Below, in pieces: positions 26,460 through 35,787 of a stretch of 64,000 bases of DNA. The stretch is from NCBI RefSeq assembly GCF_963678875.1, contig NZ_OY787456.1, forward strand, positions 620,001 through 684,000. The letters are read 5' to 3'. The position numbers were made by a program, and so were the translations under genes. The notes below the pieces were generated by a model. It worked only from the letters and a program-made list of their open reading frames with translations, searched no databases and was not told where the DNA came from. Positions within the stretch are counted from its first letter, which is position 1. Every line of letters starts with the position of its first letter. Origin of the DNA: an uncultured Hyphomonas sp. Lineage in GTDB: Bacteria; Pseudomonadota; Alphaproteobacteria; Caulobacterales; Hyphomonadaceae.

Positions 26460-28283
26460 TCAGGCGGCCTGGTCGAGGTCCGGCTCAAGGGGATCGAGGT
26501 CGTCATCATCCTCGTCAGACTTCGCCTCGCCAATAGCGAAGCGTTCGGTTTCGTGACTGATCCACGCGCTGACCTGTTCTTCAGGCACGCCAAGCGCGTT
26601 CAGCATGTCGATCACCATTTCGATGCCGCGTGGTTCGCCCATCGCGAAATGGGTGCGCACGCCGAGTTCGGCGAAGCGGGCCATGTCTTCCGGTGAGTCC
26701 ACAGTGATGAAGCGTTTCAGGTCCGGGAAGCGGCGCTGCACGACCGGCGTGACATCGAGAGAGACTTCATAGCGCGGGATCCCAAGCACCATGGCACGCG
26801 CCTTGTTGCCGCCGATCGCCTCGATCAGCTTGATGTTCGACGCATCGCCAAACGAGACGCGGTAGCCGTCGGCGACGGCGGACAGGAGCCGGTCCGGATC
26901 GAACTCCGTCGCGAGATAGGGGATGCCGTGATCCTCCAGCGCGTCGACGGCGAGGCGGCCGGTCTGGGTCATGCCGACGATGATGACCGGCCGGTCGAGG
27001 AGCGGTGTCGACGCAGGTGCGGCTTCCGTCCGGGACTGGGTGCGCCGCACGATCTCGCGGGAGAGGCGCGCGCCGAGGTCCGCCCAGAGCGGTGCGATGG
27101 CGAGCGACAGCGCGACAGCGGCGACGACGCTGCTCATCAGCGGGCCGGGCATGCCGGTGACGATGGCGCCGAGCGACAGCACGACGAGTGTGAACTCGGA
27201 TCCCTGCGCCAGCAGGAAGGCCATCTGCGTCGCGCCCGGAACGCTCCAGCCATTGAGGCGCGCGGCGGCAAAGCCGAGCGCGGTCTTGAGGCCGATCAGC
27301 CCGCCGGCGGCCAGCAGGACCAGAGGCAGGTTGCGGAGGAGGGCGGGGACATCGATGGAGAGCCCGACACTGATGAAGAAGAAGGAGAGGAGCAGGCTGC
27401 GGAAGGGCGCCATCTCGGTCTGTACTTCGTGGCGGTAGGGCGTACCGGATACGGCAAGACCCGCCAGGAACGCACCAAGCGTCAGCGACAGGCCGCTCAT
27501 CGCGGTCGCGCAGGCGGCTGCCAGCACGAAAAGCAGGGTAAAGGCCGTGAAGGCTTCCTCGTTGCGGATGGCCACAAGCGTGCGGAAGATCGGATTGATC
27601 AGGTATTTGCCGGCCAGCACCGCCGCATAGAAAGCAAGGCCCGCCTGCACGAGGGACAGGGCCAGCGAGCCGATCAGCGGCAGGTCCGCACCGGCGAGCA
27701 GATGGGTAGAGACCACGCCTGCCAGTCCGGACGCGCCACTTTCCGCGCCGCCGAGGGACGTTGCGTAAATCATCAGGAAGATCGCCACCATGTCCTGGAA
27801 GATCAGGACATGCGTTGCCGTCCGCCCGATGGGGCAGGAATTCTGTTCACGTTCGGTCAGGATGCGCGCCACGACGGCTGTGGAGGAGAGGCCAAGGCTG
27901 AGCCCGACGGCGAGCGCGATGGGCCAGGCAATACCGATCATCCACAAGGCACCGGCACTCATCAGGCCGGTCAGCATCAGGTGCGCAGGGGCCAGGCCCA
28001 GCAGGTCGCGCCGGCTTTCCTTCAGCTCCCGCATGGAGACGTGCATTCCGATGTCGAACAGCAGGAAGACGACGCCGAGCTCTGCCAGCAGGTGCGTTGC
28101 CGGGCTCTCATGGATCAGGCCCAGCCCATACTGACCGATCAGTATACCCACAATAAGGTAGCCGACGATGGGGCTGAGCCGCGCAGCTTTTGTCACCAAT
28201 GCCGAAGCGGCGCCGAAGCCGAGAAGCGTGATTGCCGGGACGAGCGCATCAACAGCTTGCACAGGGGTGAATTCGGCTGCCAC
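26460..28283 (-). CDS. CPA2-family cation:proton antiporter with TrkA-N domain
   Basis: A 607-residue Kef/CPA2-type antiporter. The N-terminal 400 residues form about twelve membrane segments, with SPIVGYLIVGILIGQYGLGL and LLFDIGMHVS near the start and GLSLGLSSTAVV in the discontinuous-helix region. The C-terminal cytoplasmic part (about 430-550) is a Rossmann RCK/TrkA-N domain, VIIVGMTQTGRLAVDALE then ATEFDPDRL and YRVSFGDASN. An acidic tail of roughly 30 residues follows. It should move K+ or Na+ against H+, gated by a nucleotide or thiol ligand. The glutathione-binding specifics of KefC cannot be judged. Monocistronic. Confidence 0.88.
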   Translation of the reverse strand: MAAEFTPVQAVDALVPAITLLGFGAASALVTKAARLSPIVGYLIVGILIGQYGLGLIHESPATHLLAELGVVFLLFDIGMHVSMRELKESRRDLLGLAPAHLMLTGLMSAGALWMIGIAWPIALAVGLSLGLSSTAVVARILTEREQNSCPIGRTATHVLIFQDMVAIFLMIYATSLGGAESGASGLAGVVSTHLLAGADLPLIGSLALSLVQAGLAFYAAVLAGKYLINPIFRTLVAIRNEEAFTAFTLLFVLAAACATAMSGLSLTLGAFLAGLAVSGTPYRHEVQTEMAPFRSLLLSFFFISVGLSIDVPALLRNLPLVLLAAGGLIGLKTALGFAAARLNGWSVPGATQMAFLLAQGSEFTLVVLSLGAIVTGMPGPLMSSVVAAVALSLAIAPLWADLGARLSREIVRRTQSRTEAAPASTPLLDRPVIIVGMTQTGRLAVDALEDHGIPYLATEFDPDRLLSAVADGYRVSFGDASNIKLIEAIGGNKARAMVLGIPRYEVSLDVTPVVQRRFPDLKRFITVDSPEDMARFAELGVRTHFAMGEPRGIEMVIDMLNALGVPEEQVSAWISHETERFAIGEAKSDEDDDDLDPLEPDLDQAA

Positions 28284-28356
28284 GCAATCGTCTCCTTCAG
28301 GCCAGTCTGGTTTTGGGGATCCCCCGACAGGCTACAGATAGGAAGAGATTGGGGTA

Positions 28357-28395
28357 AAACAAAGGCCGCCGGTTCCGGCGGGAACCAGCGGCCTT
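28357..28395 (-). terminator. Intrinsic terminator of the porin gene
   Basis: AAGGCCGC...GCGGCCTT encloses a further GGTTCC/GGAACC stem with a GGCG loop, one unpaired base on each side between them. Read on the minus strand it is followed by TTTGTTTTA. It lies about 60 bases after the porin stop. Confidence 0.8.
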
Positions 28396-28453
28396 CACCT
28401 TGCTGCACGTGGAGGAGGGCATGATCCCCGCGCAGTTGGAGGAGTTCGAAGCC

Positions 28454-29131
28454 TTAGAGAGACTTCGCAAGCGTCAGGACAACGCGCTCGTCAGAGACGC
28501 CAGCGCCGTCAACATCGGTGTCCCAGTAGCGCACGTCGACATCAATGCCGACCGGCAGGGAGTAGGTGCCGCCGAGCGACCAGTTGGTGTAGTCGCCGCC
28601 ACCATCGAAGCTGTAGTTACCGACCGTTGCATCCATCGAGAAGCTGTCGGTGAAGGAGTAACCGGCAGAGCCTTCGACATAGATGTTCTCATTGTCCGGA
28701 TCCCAGTACACTGCGCCGCCGACAGACACGCCGCCGGTGAAGGTGTAGCCGAGTGCACCCTGCAGTTCGACGAAGTCGTAGTCTGCTTCTTCCGTGTCCG
28801 GATAGGCGTAGTAGATGAAGCCAACGTCCCAGCTGATCCCGCTTTCAGTCTCCCCCGCGAGACCTCCATACAGGTCCAGTTCCAGGTTCGAGTCTTCCGG
28901 CTCGTCGCTGAAGTCGACGTTCGACGCCCAGGTACCGGCGTAGAACATGCCATTGGAGTAGTCGAAGCCGCCCTGGATGGCGAAGTCTTCGTTGGACTGC
29001 GAAACCCCGCGCCAGACATAGTCAGTCGTCAGCGCGACATTGCCCGACCATTCGCCTTCGGCATAGGCGCCGCCGGCTGCGGCGGCGAGTGCTGCGAGGG
29101 CGACCCCCGCCCGTGTAAACTTGGATACCAT
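28454..29131 (-). CDS. TorF-family outer-membrane porin-like protein
   Basis: A 225-residue exported protein. The signal MVSKFTRAGVALAALAAAAGGAYAE is 24-25 residues, split here only for length. The mature part begins WSGNVALTTDYVWRGVSQSN, the hallmark of the TorF (Gcw_chp) putative porin family. Alternating aromatic beta strands follow (SNGMFYAGTWASNVDFS, GISWDVGFIYYAYPDT). The C-terminus ends in LTLAKSL rather than a terminal Phe. It likely forms a small beta-barrel in the outer membrane. The substrate is unknown. It is monocistronic with its own terminator. Confidence 0.88.
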   Translation of the reverse strand: MVSKFTRAGVALAALAAAAGGAYAEGEWSGNVALTTDYVWRGVSQSNEDFAIQGGFDYSNGMFYAGTWASNVDFSDEPEDSNLELDLYGGLAGETESGISWDVGFIYYAYPDTEEADYDFVELQGALGYTFTGGVSVGGAVYWDPDNENIYVEGSAGYSFTDSFSMDATVGNYSFDGGGDYTNWSLGGTYSLPVGIDVDVRYWDTDVDGAGVSDERVVLTLAKSL

Positions 29132-29305
29132 TTGAACTTCCCCGTTCTTTGATGAGCGCGCTTCGTTGAGCGCCGGGGTCAGATTGCCGCGCCTTTGGGC
29201 AGTGGCGGACTGAAAAAGAAGTTATCCGGGTACCGAGTTAAGGATCGCCGCTGAATTGAGCAGACTTGAGGCAGTGCTGCCTGCTAAATGGGCGTCACGA
29301 ATGCG

Positions 29306-30121
29306 TCAGCGAGCAACCAATGGTGCGTATCCAAGGTGCATTCCGGCATCCACAAGCAGGGTTTCTCCCGTCACATGCCGACTCGCATCGGTGCAGAAGA
29401 AAACGGCCGAATCTGCAATGTCATCAGGGCCACTGGCCACATTCAACGGGACTGACGCGGCGACACCCGCCTCCATTTTTCTGTATTGTTCTTCGCCCAT
29501 CTGGTCCTTGAACCAGCGTGTGCCGATGAAGCCCGGGCAGATTGCGTTAACCCTTATCGCCGGGGCGAGTGCCCGGGCGAGAGACAGCGTCATCGTGTTG
29601 AAAGCGCCTTTGGATGCGGCATAGGCAACTGAGGAACCGACGCCCGTCACCCCTGCAATGGAAGACACGTTCAGCACCGCTGCAGCCCGGCCGGTTTCCT
29701 CGTGGCTTTTCAGCAGAAGGGATTTGCAGGCCTGCATCATCAGGAAGGGGCCGGCGACATTGACGGCGTAAATGTCGAGGAAATCCTGCCGGGAGAGCGC
29801 ATCCAGGTCGGCATGGTCGCGTGCGTGGCGGGTGATTCCCGCATTGTTGACCAGAATGTCGAGGCGGCCCCAGACGCCAGCCGCGTCGGCGAGCGCCTTG
29901 CAGCCGTCTTCTGTGGAGACATCGGCCTGTACCAACCGTGCTTGCGCCCCGAAGGCCTGGCAGTCGGAAACGGTCTGCTCGGCATCGGCGACAGACTTGG
30001 TGCAGTTGATGATCACATCGGCGCCGCGCTCCGCCAGCCGCAGCGCGATGGAGCGTCCGAGGCCGGTGGCTGACCCTGTGACGATTGCCTTGCGTCCTGC
30101 GAGATCTTTCGTGTCTGCCAT
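29306..30121 (-). CDS. SDR-family oxidoreductase (3-ketoacyl-ACP-reductase-like)
   Basis: A 271-residue classical short-chain dehydrogenase. AIVTGSATGLGRSIALRL carries the cofactor TGxxxGxG motif near residues 15-22, LVNNAGITRHA the NNAG motif, VLNVSSIAGVTG the catalytic Ser, YAASKGAF the Tyr and Lys, and AICPGFIGTRW the PG motif. Asn-Cys-Thr after the second strand (DVIINCTKS) hints at NADP preference. The substrate cannot be assigned. It is divergent from the K+ channel gene by 131 bases and lies downstream of nothing on its own strand. Confidence 0.88.
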   Translation of the reverse strand: MADTKDLAGRKAIVTGSATGLGRSIALRLAERGADVIINCTKSVADAEQTVSDCQAFGAQARLVQADVSTEDGCKALADAAGVWGRLDILVNNAGITRHARDHADLDALSRQDFLDIYAVNVAGPFLMMQACKSLLLKSHEETGRAAAVLNVSSIAGVTGVGSSVAYAASKGAFNTMTLSLARALAPAIRVNAICPGFIGTRWFKDQMGEEQYRKMEAGVAASVPLNVASGPDDIADSAVFFCTDASRHVTGETLLVDAGMHLGYAPLVAR

Positions 30122-30252
30122 GTCCGGCCTCCCTGCCTGATGTGTTGTGTCTCTTCTATTGGGACTCGGCTTGTGGCGGCAGATTTTCGGTCCGTCAACG
30201 AAAGCTAAATGGCTGCGGGGTATACAGGCCTGTGCAATTGGAGGCTCAGGAC

Positions 30253-30714
30253 ATGATCCTGTTCCAGAATCTGGCTGTGGCGACGGTCATGGTCGCCATC
30301 ACCTTCGCGATTCACTTTGCCGGATTGGTCGGGCTGACGGCCCTGTTGCGCCAGCGGGGGCGGGAGTTCCGGCGCCGCACTTCAAGACTGGGCGAAACGC
30401 TGGGGCAGGGGCTGGGCGTGCTAATCGTGGTGTTCAGCCTGTTTGCCCTTCATTCCTTGCAGATCTGGCTCTACGCGTTTGCCTATCTGATCGTCGGAGA
30501 GCTGCATCAGATGGAAACGGCGGTCTATTTCTCCACCTCGACCTTTACGACCGTCGGCTTCGGGGACGTGATCCTGTCGCACAAATGGCGGATGCTGGGT
30601 GTGGCCGAATCCATGAACGGCTTCCTCCTGATCAGCTGGTCGACCGCCTTCCTCGTGTCGCTGACGGCCCGTGTCAGGGCCTTCGAAGCGACCATCGAAG
30701 GCCTGGACGACTAA
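30253..30714 (+). CDS. Two-TM potassium channel-like protein
   Basis: A 153-residue ion-channel-2 family protein. TM1 is about 9-28 and a second hydrophobic stretch is about 50-80. A pore helix and selectivity filter, STFTTVGFGDVILS, carry TVGFGD, the K+-channel signature. The last helix is about 118-135. The segment order is TM, TM, pore loop, TM rather than a simple two-TM layout. No cytoplasmic RCK domain is attached. It starts at the ATG after GGAGGCTCAGGAC; an upstream in-frame extension overlaps the SDR promoter. Its stop overlaps the convergent neighbour by four bases. Confidence 0.85.
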   Translation: MILFQNLAVATVMVAITFAIHFAGLVGLTALLRQRGREFRRRTSRLGETLGQGLGVLIVVFSLFALHSLQIWLYAFAYLIVGELHQMETAVYFSTSTFTTVGFGDVILSHKWRMLGVAESMNGFLLISWSTAFLVSLTARVRAFEATIEGLDD

Positions 30715-31679
30715 GCGGACGCCTGCGGCTTCATAAGCTTCGCCGCGCCGACGGCCAGGCCGACCAGGACGATCCCGCCGATGAGCAGCGACCATGGGTG
30801 TGCGCCGAAGGTCTCGAAATACTGCGTATAGGCGTGGATTGCGAGGAAGACGGTCGCGGTCACCGACAGGAAACCGCCATTCCGGCTGCAGGCCATGATC
30901 GCGATGAGCAGGACAGGCCAGCCGATCGAGAACACGGAGTCCGGCACGTGAGTCGTGGCGGCGCGCCAGGCTTCCCAGTCGTTCCCTTCGCTGTAGCGAT
31001 AGTCCGGTCCAAGGTCGTCGCCCCAAAGCGAGCCGACCCAGAAGGCGAAGTTCACGAGAAAGAAGGCCGTGCGCGCGGCGATGCCGGCAAGGTTCTGCCA
31101 TGTCTCGGCAATTCGGCCGCGCAAGGCATAGAGTCCGGCCGTCAGCGCGCCGAACACGGCGATCGTCATGACAGGCTCTTCGACAAAGAGGCCATAGCAG
31201 GCGTGCCAGTAGCCGGTGCCCGTGCCGAACACGGCACCGAGGGCCAGGACGGACAGGACCATCAGGAAGGCAGACCGGAACCAGACGGCGCCGGCGCCCA
31301 GCAGCAGGGTGATCAGCAGGGCGGGCATCGCCGTATCGGCGGCGTCTTCATATTGCCAGCCGATCCAGCCAGCGAGCCCGAGGACGCCCATCAGGGCGAG
31401 GGCCGATGACAGGACCTTCAGGGAGGCACCCGGCGCGAACCGGCGGGTCAATTCGGCTGCAGCGACGGCCACAATCGCGAGCAGGAGGCCTGTCGTCGCG
31501 TCAGGTACCAGCGCGATTGTTCCCGCGGCGACCGCCAGCGCCCCCATGATCAGGGACAGGTTCACGAACAGTCCGAACCGGGAATCCGGCAGGGCGTTCG
31601 CCGCGATGAGGCGGGCTGTTTCGGCGTCGATCAGGCCCTCGGCCTGTAGGTGTTGCGGGTCAATCCGGATCGTGGCCAT
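30711..31679 (-). CDS. Multi-pass membrane protein (DUF2157-like)
   Basis: A 322-residue membrane protein. It begins with a short soluble part (RIDPQHLQAEGLIDAETARL) resembling the start of DUF2157 proteins. About eight hydrophobic segments follow between residues 35 and 315, including LIMGALAVAAGTIALVP and LLLAIVAVAAAELTRRF. The function is unknown. A perfect 16-bp palindrome ends 17 bases upstream of its start, so it may be under a TetR-type repressor. Its stop overlaps the K+ channel stop by four bases. The family assignment is by eye and tentative. Confidence 0.7.
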   Translation of the reverse strand: MATIRIDPQHLQAEGLIDAETARLIAANALPDSRFGLFVNLSLIMGALAVAAGTIALVPDATTGLLLAIVAVAAAELTRRFAPGASLKVLSSALALMGVLGLAGWIGWQYEDAADTAMPALLITLLLGAGAVWFRSAFLMVLSVLALGAVFGTGTGYWHACYGLFVEEPVMTIAVFGALTAGLYALRGRIAETWQNLAGIAARTAFFLVNFAFWVGSLWGDDLGPDYRYSEGNDWEAWRAATTHVPDSVFSIGWPVLLIAIMACSRNGGFLSVTATVFLAIHAYTQYFETFGAHPWSLLIGGIVLVGLAVGAAKLMKPQASA

Positions 31680-31696
31680 GGCGGCCTCCTGTTCAA

Positions 31697-31712
31697 TAGT
31701 GAGCGCTCACTA
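31697..31712. promoter_or_regulatory. 16-bp perfect palindrome, TetR-type operator candidate
   Basis: TAGTGAGCGCTCACTA is fully self-complementary. Its form (AGTGAGC/GCTCACT) resembles operators of TetR-family repressors. It is 17 bases upstream of the DUF2157-like start and 115 bases upstream of pccA, in the shared divergent region. Confidence 0.7.
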
Positions 31713-31827
31713 ACACAATTGACTGCGTTTCTCAAGGCCTTTTGTCGTTCCGTCATGTGTGGACAAGTTCTGGTGTGCGGCGTAACTGCGGCAAGCTGTA
31801 AGTTTCAACAGGCCTGCCGGGGTAGAG

Positions 31828-33831
31828 ATGTTCAAGAAGATCCTGATTGCAAACCGGGGCGAGATCGCCGTCCGCGTCATCAAGACCTGCCGCCGTATGG
31901 GTGTGCAGACGGTGGTTGTGTACTCCGATGCCGATGCTGGCTCGATGGCCGTCGAGATGGCGGATGAAGCCGTGCATATCGGACCGTCCCCGGCAGCCGA
32001 ATCCTACCTGCTGGCAGACAAGATCATTGAGGCCGTGAAGGCCACGGGCGCAGAGGCCATCCATCCGGGTTTCGGCTTCCTGTCCGAGAACCCCGGTTTC
32101 GCCAAACGCCTGGAAGAAGAGGGGATCGGCTGGATCGGTCCGAACGCCTTCGCCATCGACGCGATGGGTGACAAGATCAGCTCCAAGAAGCTCGCGGCCG
32201 AAGCGGGCGTGAGCACGGTGCCGGGCCATATGGGCCTGATCGAGGACACGAAGGAAGCCGTGAAGATCTCCAAGGAGATCGGCTACCCGGTGATGATCAA
32301 GGCTTCGGCCGGCGGCGGCGGCAAGGGCATCCGCGTCGCCTATAATGACAAGGACGTCGAAGAAGGCTTCCCGGCCGTGAAGGCGGAAGCCAAATCCTCC
32401 TTCGGCGACGACCGCGTCTTCATCGAGAAATTCATCCTCGAGCCGCGCCACATCGAAATCCAGGTGCTGGGCGACAAGCATGGCAACTGCATCTACCTGA
32501 ATGAGCGCGAATGCTCGATCCAGCGCCGGAACCAGAAAGTCATCGAGGAAGCGCCATCGCCGCTGCTCGATCCGGAAACCCGCAAGAAGATGGGCGAACA
32601 GGCCGTCGCACTTGCCAAGGCCGTAAACTATGACAGCGCCGGTACGGTGGAATTCGTCGTGTCCGGCAAGGACAAGGGCTTCTACTTCCTTGAAATGAAC
32701 ACCCGCCTGCAGGTGGAGCACCCGGTGACCGAGATGATCACCGGCGTCGACCTCGTCGAGCAGATGCTGCGCGTTGGCGCCGGCGAGAAGCTGGCCATCA
32801 AGCAATCCGACATCGGCATCAATGGCTGGGCTGTCGAGAGCCGTGTGTACGCAGAAGATCCGTATCGCAACTTCCTGCCGTCCATCGGCCGCCTGAAGCG
32901 CTTCCACCCGCCGGGTGAGGGCCAGCTGGGCGAGGGCGAAGTCCGCATGGACAGCGGCGTGCGCGAAGGCGACGAGATCTCGATGTTCTACGACCCGATG
33001 ATCGCCAAGCTGATCACCTGGGGCAAGGACCGCGACACCGCACTCGACGTTCATGGCGAGGCGCTCGACCGGTTCCATATCGAAGGCATCCAGGACAACA
33101 TCCCGTTCATCGCGGCTGTGATGGACGAGGAACGCTTCCGCTCCGGCAATATCACCACGGCCTATATCAAGGACGAGTTCCCGGAAGGCTTTGACGGTGT
33201 GCCGCCGACCGAGACGCAGGAAACCCAGCTGGTCTGTGCGGCCGCCTATGTGCACGGCTTCCTGTCGCGCCGCGCGGCGCTGACATCGGGCCGCATGGCG
33301 CCGGTGCCGGAAGCCCGCCGCGAGTGGATCGTGATCCTTGGCGACAAGCAATATCCGGTCACGCTGGACCTTGGCGGCGATGGCGATGCGGAAATCTGTA
33401 TCGATGGCGGCAAGCCGCACACGCTGATCACCGACTGGGTGCCCGGCCAGCACCTCGTGGAAGGCACGCTGGACGGCAAGGATTTCGCCGTGAAATTTGC
33501 CGACCGGACAGAAGGCTATGTCTTCCGTCACCGCGGCGTGGCCCTGCGCGCGCTGGTCTGCACGCCGCAGATCGCCGAGCTGCACGCCCGCCTGCCGGAG
33601 AAGCCGAAGCCTGACACGTCGAAGTTGATTATTTCTCCAATGCCCGGACTGGTTGTGTCCATCGATGTGGAACTCGATCAGGAAGTGCAGGAAGGTGAAG
33701 CCGTCTGCGTCGTCGAAGCCATGAAAATGCAGAATATTATCAGGGCAGAAGCAACCGGAACGGTGAAAGCGATCAACGTGGCGGCGGGCGACAGCGTCGC
33801 GGCCGACGAAATTATGGTCGAGTTCGCTTAA
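31828..33831 (+). CDS. pccA: Propionyl-CoA carboxylase alpha subunit (biotin carboxylase + BCCP)
   Basis: A 667-residue biotin-dependent carboxylase subunit. The biotin carboxylase part (about 1-450) begins KILIANRGEIAVRVI and has SAGGGGKGIRVA (ATP Gly-rich loop), FIEKFILEPRHIEIQV, and FLEMNTRLQVEHPVTE with catalytic residues. A middle beta/helix region (about 470-590) corresponds to the BT domain that docks on the beta subunit. The C-terminal carrier has EAMKMQNII with the biotinylated Lys near 633. It carboxylates propionyl-CoA to methylmalonyl-CoA with PccB, which is not in the window. The 48% or so similarity by eye to the second such gene (57096) shows a separate paralog. Confidence 0.93.
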   Translation: MFKKILIANRGEIAVRVIKTCRRMGVQTVVVYSDADAGSMAVEMADEAVHIGPSPAAESYLLADKIIEAVKATGAEAIHPGFGFLSENPGFAKRLEEEGIGWIGPNAFAIDAMGDKISSKKLAAEAGVSTVPGHMGLIEDTKEAVKISKEIGYPVMIKASAGGGGKGIRVAYNDKDVEEGFPAVKAEAKSSFGDDRVFIEKFILEPRHIEIQVLGDKHGNCIYLNERECSIQRRNQKVIEEAPSPLLDPETRKKMGEQAVALAKAVNYDSAGTVEFVVSGKDKGFYFLEMNTRLQVEHPVTEMITGVDLVEQMLRVGAGEKLAIKQSDIGINGWAVESRVYAEDPYRNFLPSIGRLKRFHPPGEGQLGEGEVRMDSGVREGDEISMFYDPMIAKLITWGKDRDTALDVHGEALDRFHIEGIQDNIPFIAAVMDEERFRSGNITTAYIKDEFPEGFDGVPPTETQETQLVCAAAYVHGFLSRRAALTSGRMAPVPEARREWIVILGDKQYPVTLDLGGDGDAEICIDGGKPHTLITDWVPGQHLVEGTLDGKDFAVKFADRTEGYVFRHRGVALRALVCTPQIAELHARLPEKPKPDTSKLIISPMPGLVVSIDVELDQEVQEGEAVCVVEAMKMQNIIRAEATGTVKAINVAAGDSVAADEIMVEFA

Positions 33832-33978
33832 ATCGGGGACGAATTAACCTCCCAATAATCAAATTGCCGCGCTATCCTGCCGCAGGGACGTTCGGGCTGG
33901 CTTTCATCGCCGCCCGGCAAGACCTGTGGGGGAGGGCAGCTGTTCCCCTGTATCGAAAGCTTATTCCTGGGGGCGGCC

Positions 33979-34512
33979 ATGCAGCTTTTTTTCAGTCCGA
34001 ACGGACGCATCGATCAGCCAACCTATTGGCGGGCGGTCCTGATCCTTTTCGGCATCAGCGCAGCGCTGTCTGTCGTGTCGGCCTATGGGTCGCCGTTTCT
34101 CGGTTTCATCAGCATCATCTTCATCTGGCCGTGGATCGCCGTGCACGCCAAGCGGTTCCATGATGCCGGCAAGACCGGCTGGCTGACGCTGGCCATGATC
34201 GTGCTCGCCATCATCGTCTCGGCCGTCGCCGGCAATATCCTTCCCGGCCTGTTCGGCGTCGATGTCGCATCCATGCAGCGCGAGATGGAAGAGAACATGG
34301 AGGATTACCTGTCCTCCAACGACCCGGGTGCCGCGATGGCTTACGTGATGCAGGAATCCCAGCGGATGTCTCAGGCGCAGCTGCTGCCTTCCATCCTGGC
34401 GACCGGCATCGTGACCGGCGTGGTCGGCTTCGTGATGAGCCTGTTCAAGACCGACCCGAATGACAACCAGTACGGCCCGGCGCCGGGCGGTGCAGCAGAG
34501 ATTTTCAATTAG
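33979..34512 (+). CDS. DUF805 membrane protein 1
   Basis: A 177-residue DUF805-type protein. It begins MQLFFSPNGRIDQPTYWRAV, the family's usual soluble opening with G(R)xxxxxYW. Hydrophobic segments lie about 20-38, 43-55, 70-95 and 135-158. The family hallmark AKRFHDAGKTGW sits between the second and third. DUF805 members are small inner-membrane proteins without an established function. It starts after TGGGGGC and is the first of four similar genes in a row, all on the plus strand. Confidence 0.85.
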   Translation: MQLFFSPNGRIDQPTYWRAVLILFGISAALSVVSAYGSPFLGFISIIFIWPWIAVHAKRFHDAGKTGWLTLAMIVLAIIVSAVAGNILPGLFGVDVASMQREMEENMEDYLSSNDPGAAMAYVMQESQRMSQAQLLPSILATGIVTGVVGFVMSLFKTDPNDNQYGPAPGGAAEIFN

Positions 34513-34610
34513 TCAGTAGAGTTTGCCGGCCCCGGCGGGCGGCACAAAGTTCAGAATGATCAACCGACCGGGTGCTTCAGAGGGGACCCGGCAACACAAG
34601 GAGACCTGAA

Positions 34611-35060
34611 ATGGTCAGCTTTCCCGACGCAGTCAAAATGTTCTTCGCGCGTTATGTCGACTTCCAGGGGCGCTCGATGCGTTCGGAATACTGGTGGGTC
34701 TACCTGTTCAACCTGATCATCGGTATCGTCTGGGCGGTGCTGTTCTTCGGCCTCGGCGGCATCAACATGCGCACCGAAGAAGTCTCCCCGATCGGCTTCA
34801 TCCTGATCGCGCTGATCGCTATCTACGGCCTCGCCATCATCATCCCCAGCATCGCGCTGTTCGTGCGCCGCCTGCATGACATCAACCAGACAGGCTGGAT
34901 CTATCTCGGCCTCGTGGTGGCCAGCGTGATCCCGGTGATCGGGTTCATTGCGTCGATCGCCATGATCGTCATCGCTTGTATCCCCGGCACCAAAGGCCCG
35001 AACAAGTACGGTCCTGATCCGGCAAACCCGGGCGCCGGTGCAGCCGATACGTTCATCTGA
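34611..35060 (+). CDS. DUF805 membrane protein 2
   Basis: A 149-residue protein closest to the textbook DUF805 layout. It opens VKMFFARYVDFQGRSMRSEYWW, followed by three to four membrane segments (about 30-52, 62-85, 98-122). FVRRLHDINQTGW is the core motif and GPNKYGPDP near the C-terminus is the common tail. It starts at the ATG after AAGGAGACC; an in-frame upstream start lacks that site. A terminator-like hairpin follows 46 bases after the stop. Confidence 0.88.
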   Translation: MVSFPDAVKMFFARYVDFQGRSMRSEYWWVYLFNLIIGIVWAVLFFGLGGINMRTEEVSPIGFILIALIAIYGLAIIIPSIALFVRRLHDINQTGWIYLGLVVASVIPVIGFIASIAMIVIACIPGTKGPNKYGPDPANPGAGAADTFI

Positions 35061-35106
35061 TCGGAGCGCAGGCCCCGATCCCGGCCTCGGCCGGACGTGA
35101 ATTTCC

Positions 35107-35136
35107 GAGCCGGGCCCATATGGGGTCCGGCTCTTT
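35107..35136 (+). terminator. Intrinsic terminator after second DUF805 gene
   Basis: GAGCCGG and CCGGCTC form the outer stem and CCCATATGGG an inner self-pairing segment; TTT follows. It would divide the DUF805 cluster into two transcripts. Confidence 0.65.
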
Positions 35137-35224
35137 ACTGTGCGGGTTTCTCTTGCGCAAATTTATCGTTTATTGATAAGGATGCGCCTGAAGACCCGAC
35201 CTGACGACAGGAGAATTTCAATCC

Positions 35225-35749
35225 ATGGACATTTCCCATGTCCTTCTCAGCCCGAAAGGCCGGATCGGCCCGCGTGACTTCCTGCGTGGCCTGATCCTGC
35301 TCACGGGTGCCGGCACGGTCATCCAGGTCCTGACGGTCGCTGCCTCCATCGGCGCAGCGCTCCTGCAATATCCGCTCCTGTGGGCCTATTTCTGCGTATT
35401 GGCCAAGCGCCTGCACGATGCCGGTCAGACGGCCTGGTTCAACCTGCTGATCCTGTTCGGGTTCGTCGTGGCGTCTTCGATCCTCAACGCCGTGCTGCTG
35501 CCGGTGCTTTCGCCGCAGATGATGCCCCTGATGACCGAGATCCAGGAGATCGGCCTGAAGGACGGGATTGGCGGCATGCTGAAGGCCCAGCAGGACCACG
35601 CCCTCCAGATCGCCCGCGGCACGGCTCTGCCGACGCTCGCCAGCTTCCTGCTCGCCAGCGCAGGCCTCGCCCTGATCGGTGCCCGCCTGCCATCCGATCC
35701 GGATGCCAATGTGCACGGACCGGCTACCCACCGCTCCGACGCTTCCTGA
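35225..35749 (+). CDS. DUF805 membrane protein 3
   Basis: A 174-residue DUF805-like protein starting MDISHVLLSPKGRIGPRDF. The core motif reads LAKRLHDAGQTAW. Membrane segments are about 22-42, 45-60, 72-98 and 140-155. It has an amphipathic insertion (MTEIQEIGLKDGIGGMLKAQ) between the third and last segments, similar in position to the long loop in the first copy. It is preceded by a terminator and by TTATC/GATAA (35163-35179), a small inverted repeat in its promoter region. The fourth copy follows 38 bases later. Confidence 0.8.
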   Translation: MDISHVLLSPKGRIGPRDFLRGLILLTGAGTVIQVLTVAASIGAALLQYPLLWAYFCVLAKRLHDAGQTAWFNLLILFGFVVASSILNAVLLPVLSPQMMPLMTEIQEIGLKDGIGGMLKAQQDHALQIARGTALPTLASFLLASAGLALIGARLPSDPDANVHGPATHRSDAS

Positions 35750-35787
35750 CACGCCCACCCGACACGCCGCGCAAGGACACGCCCCAC

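Noticed and set aside
31753..33585. A 610-codon minus-strand open frame opposite pccA
   Set aside because: Shadow of a well-defined carboxylase gene; no recognisable fold.
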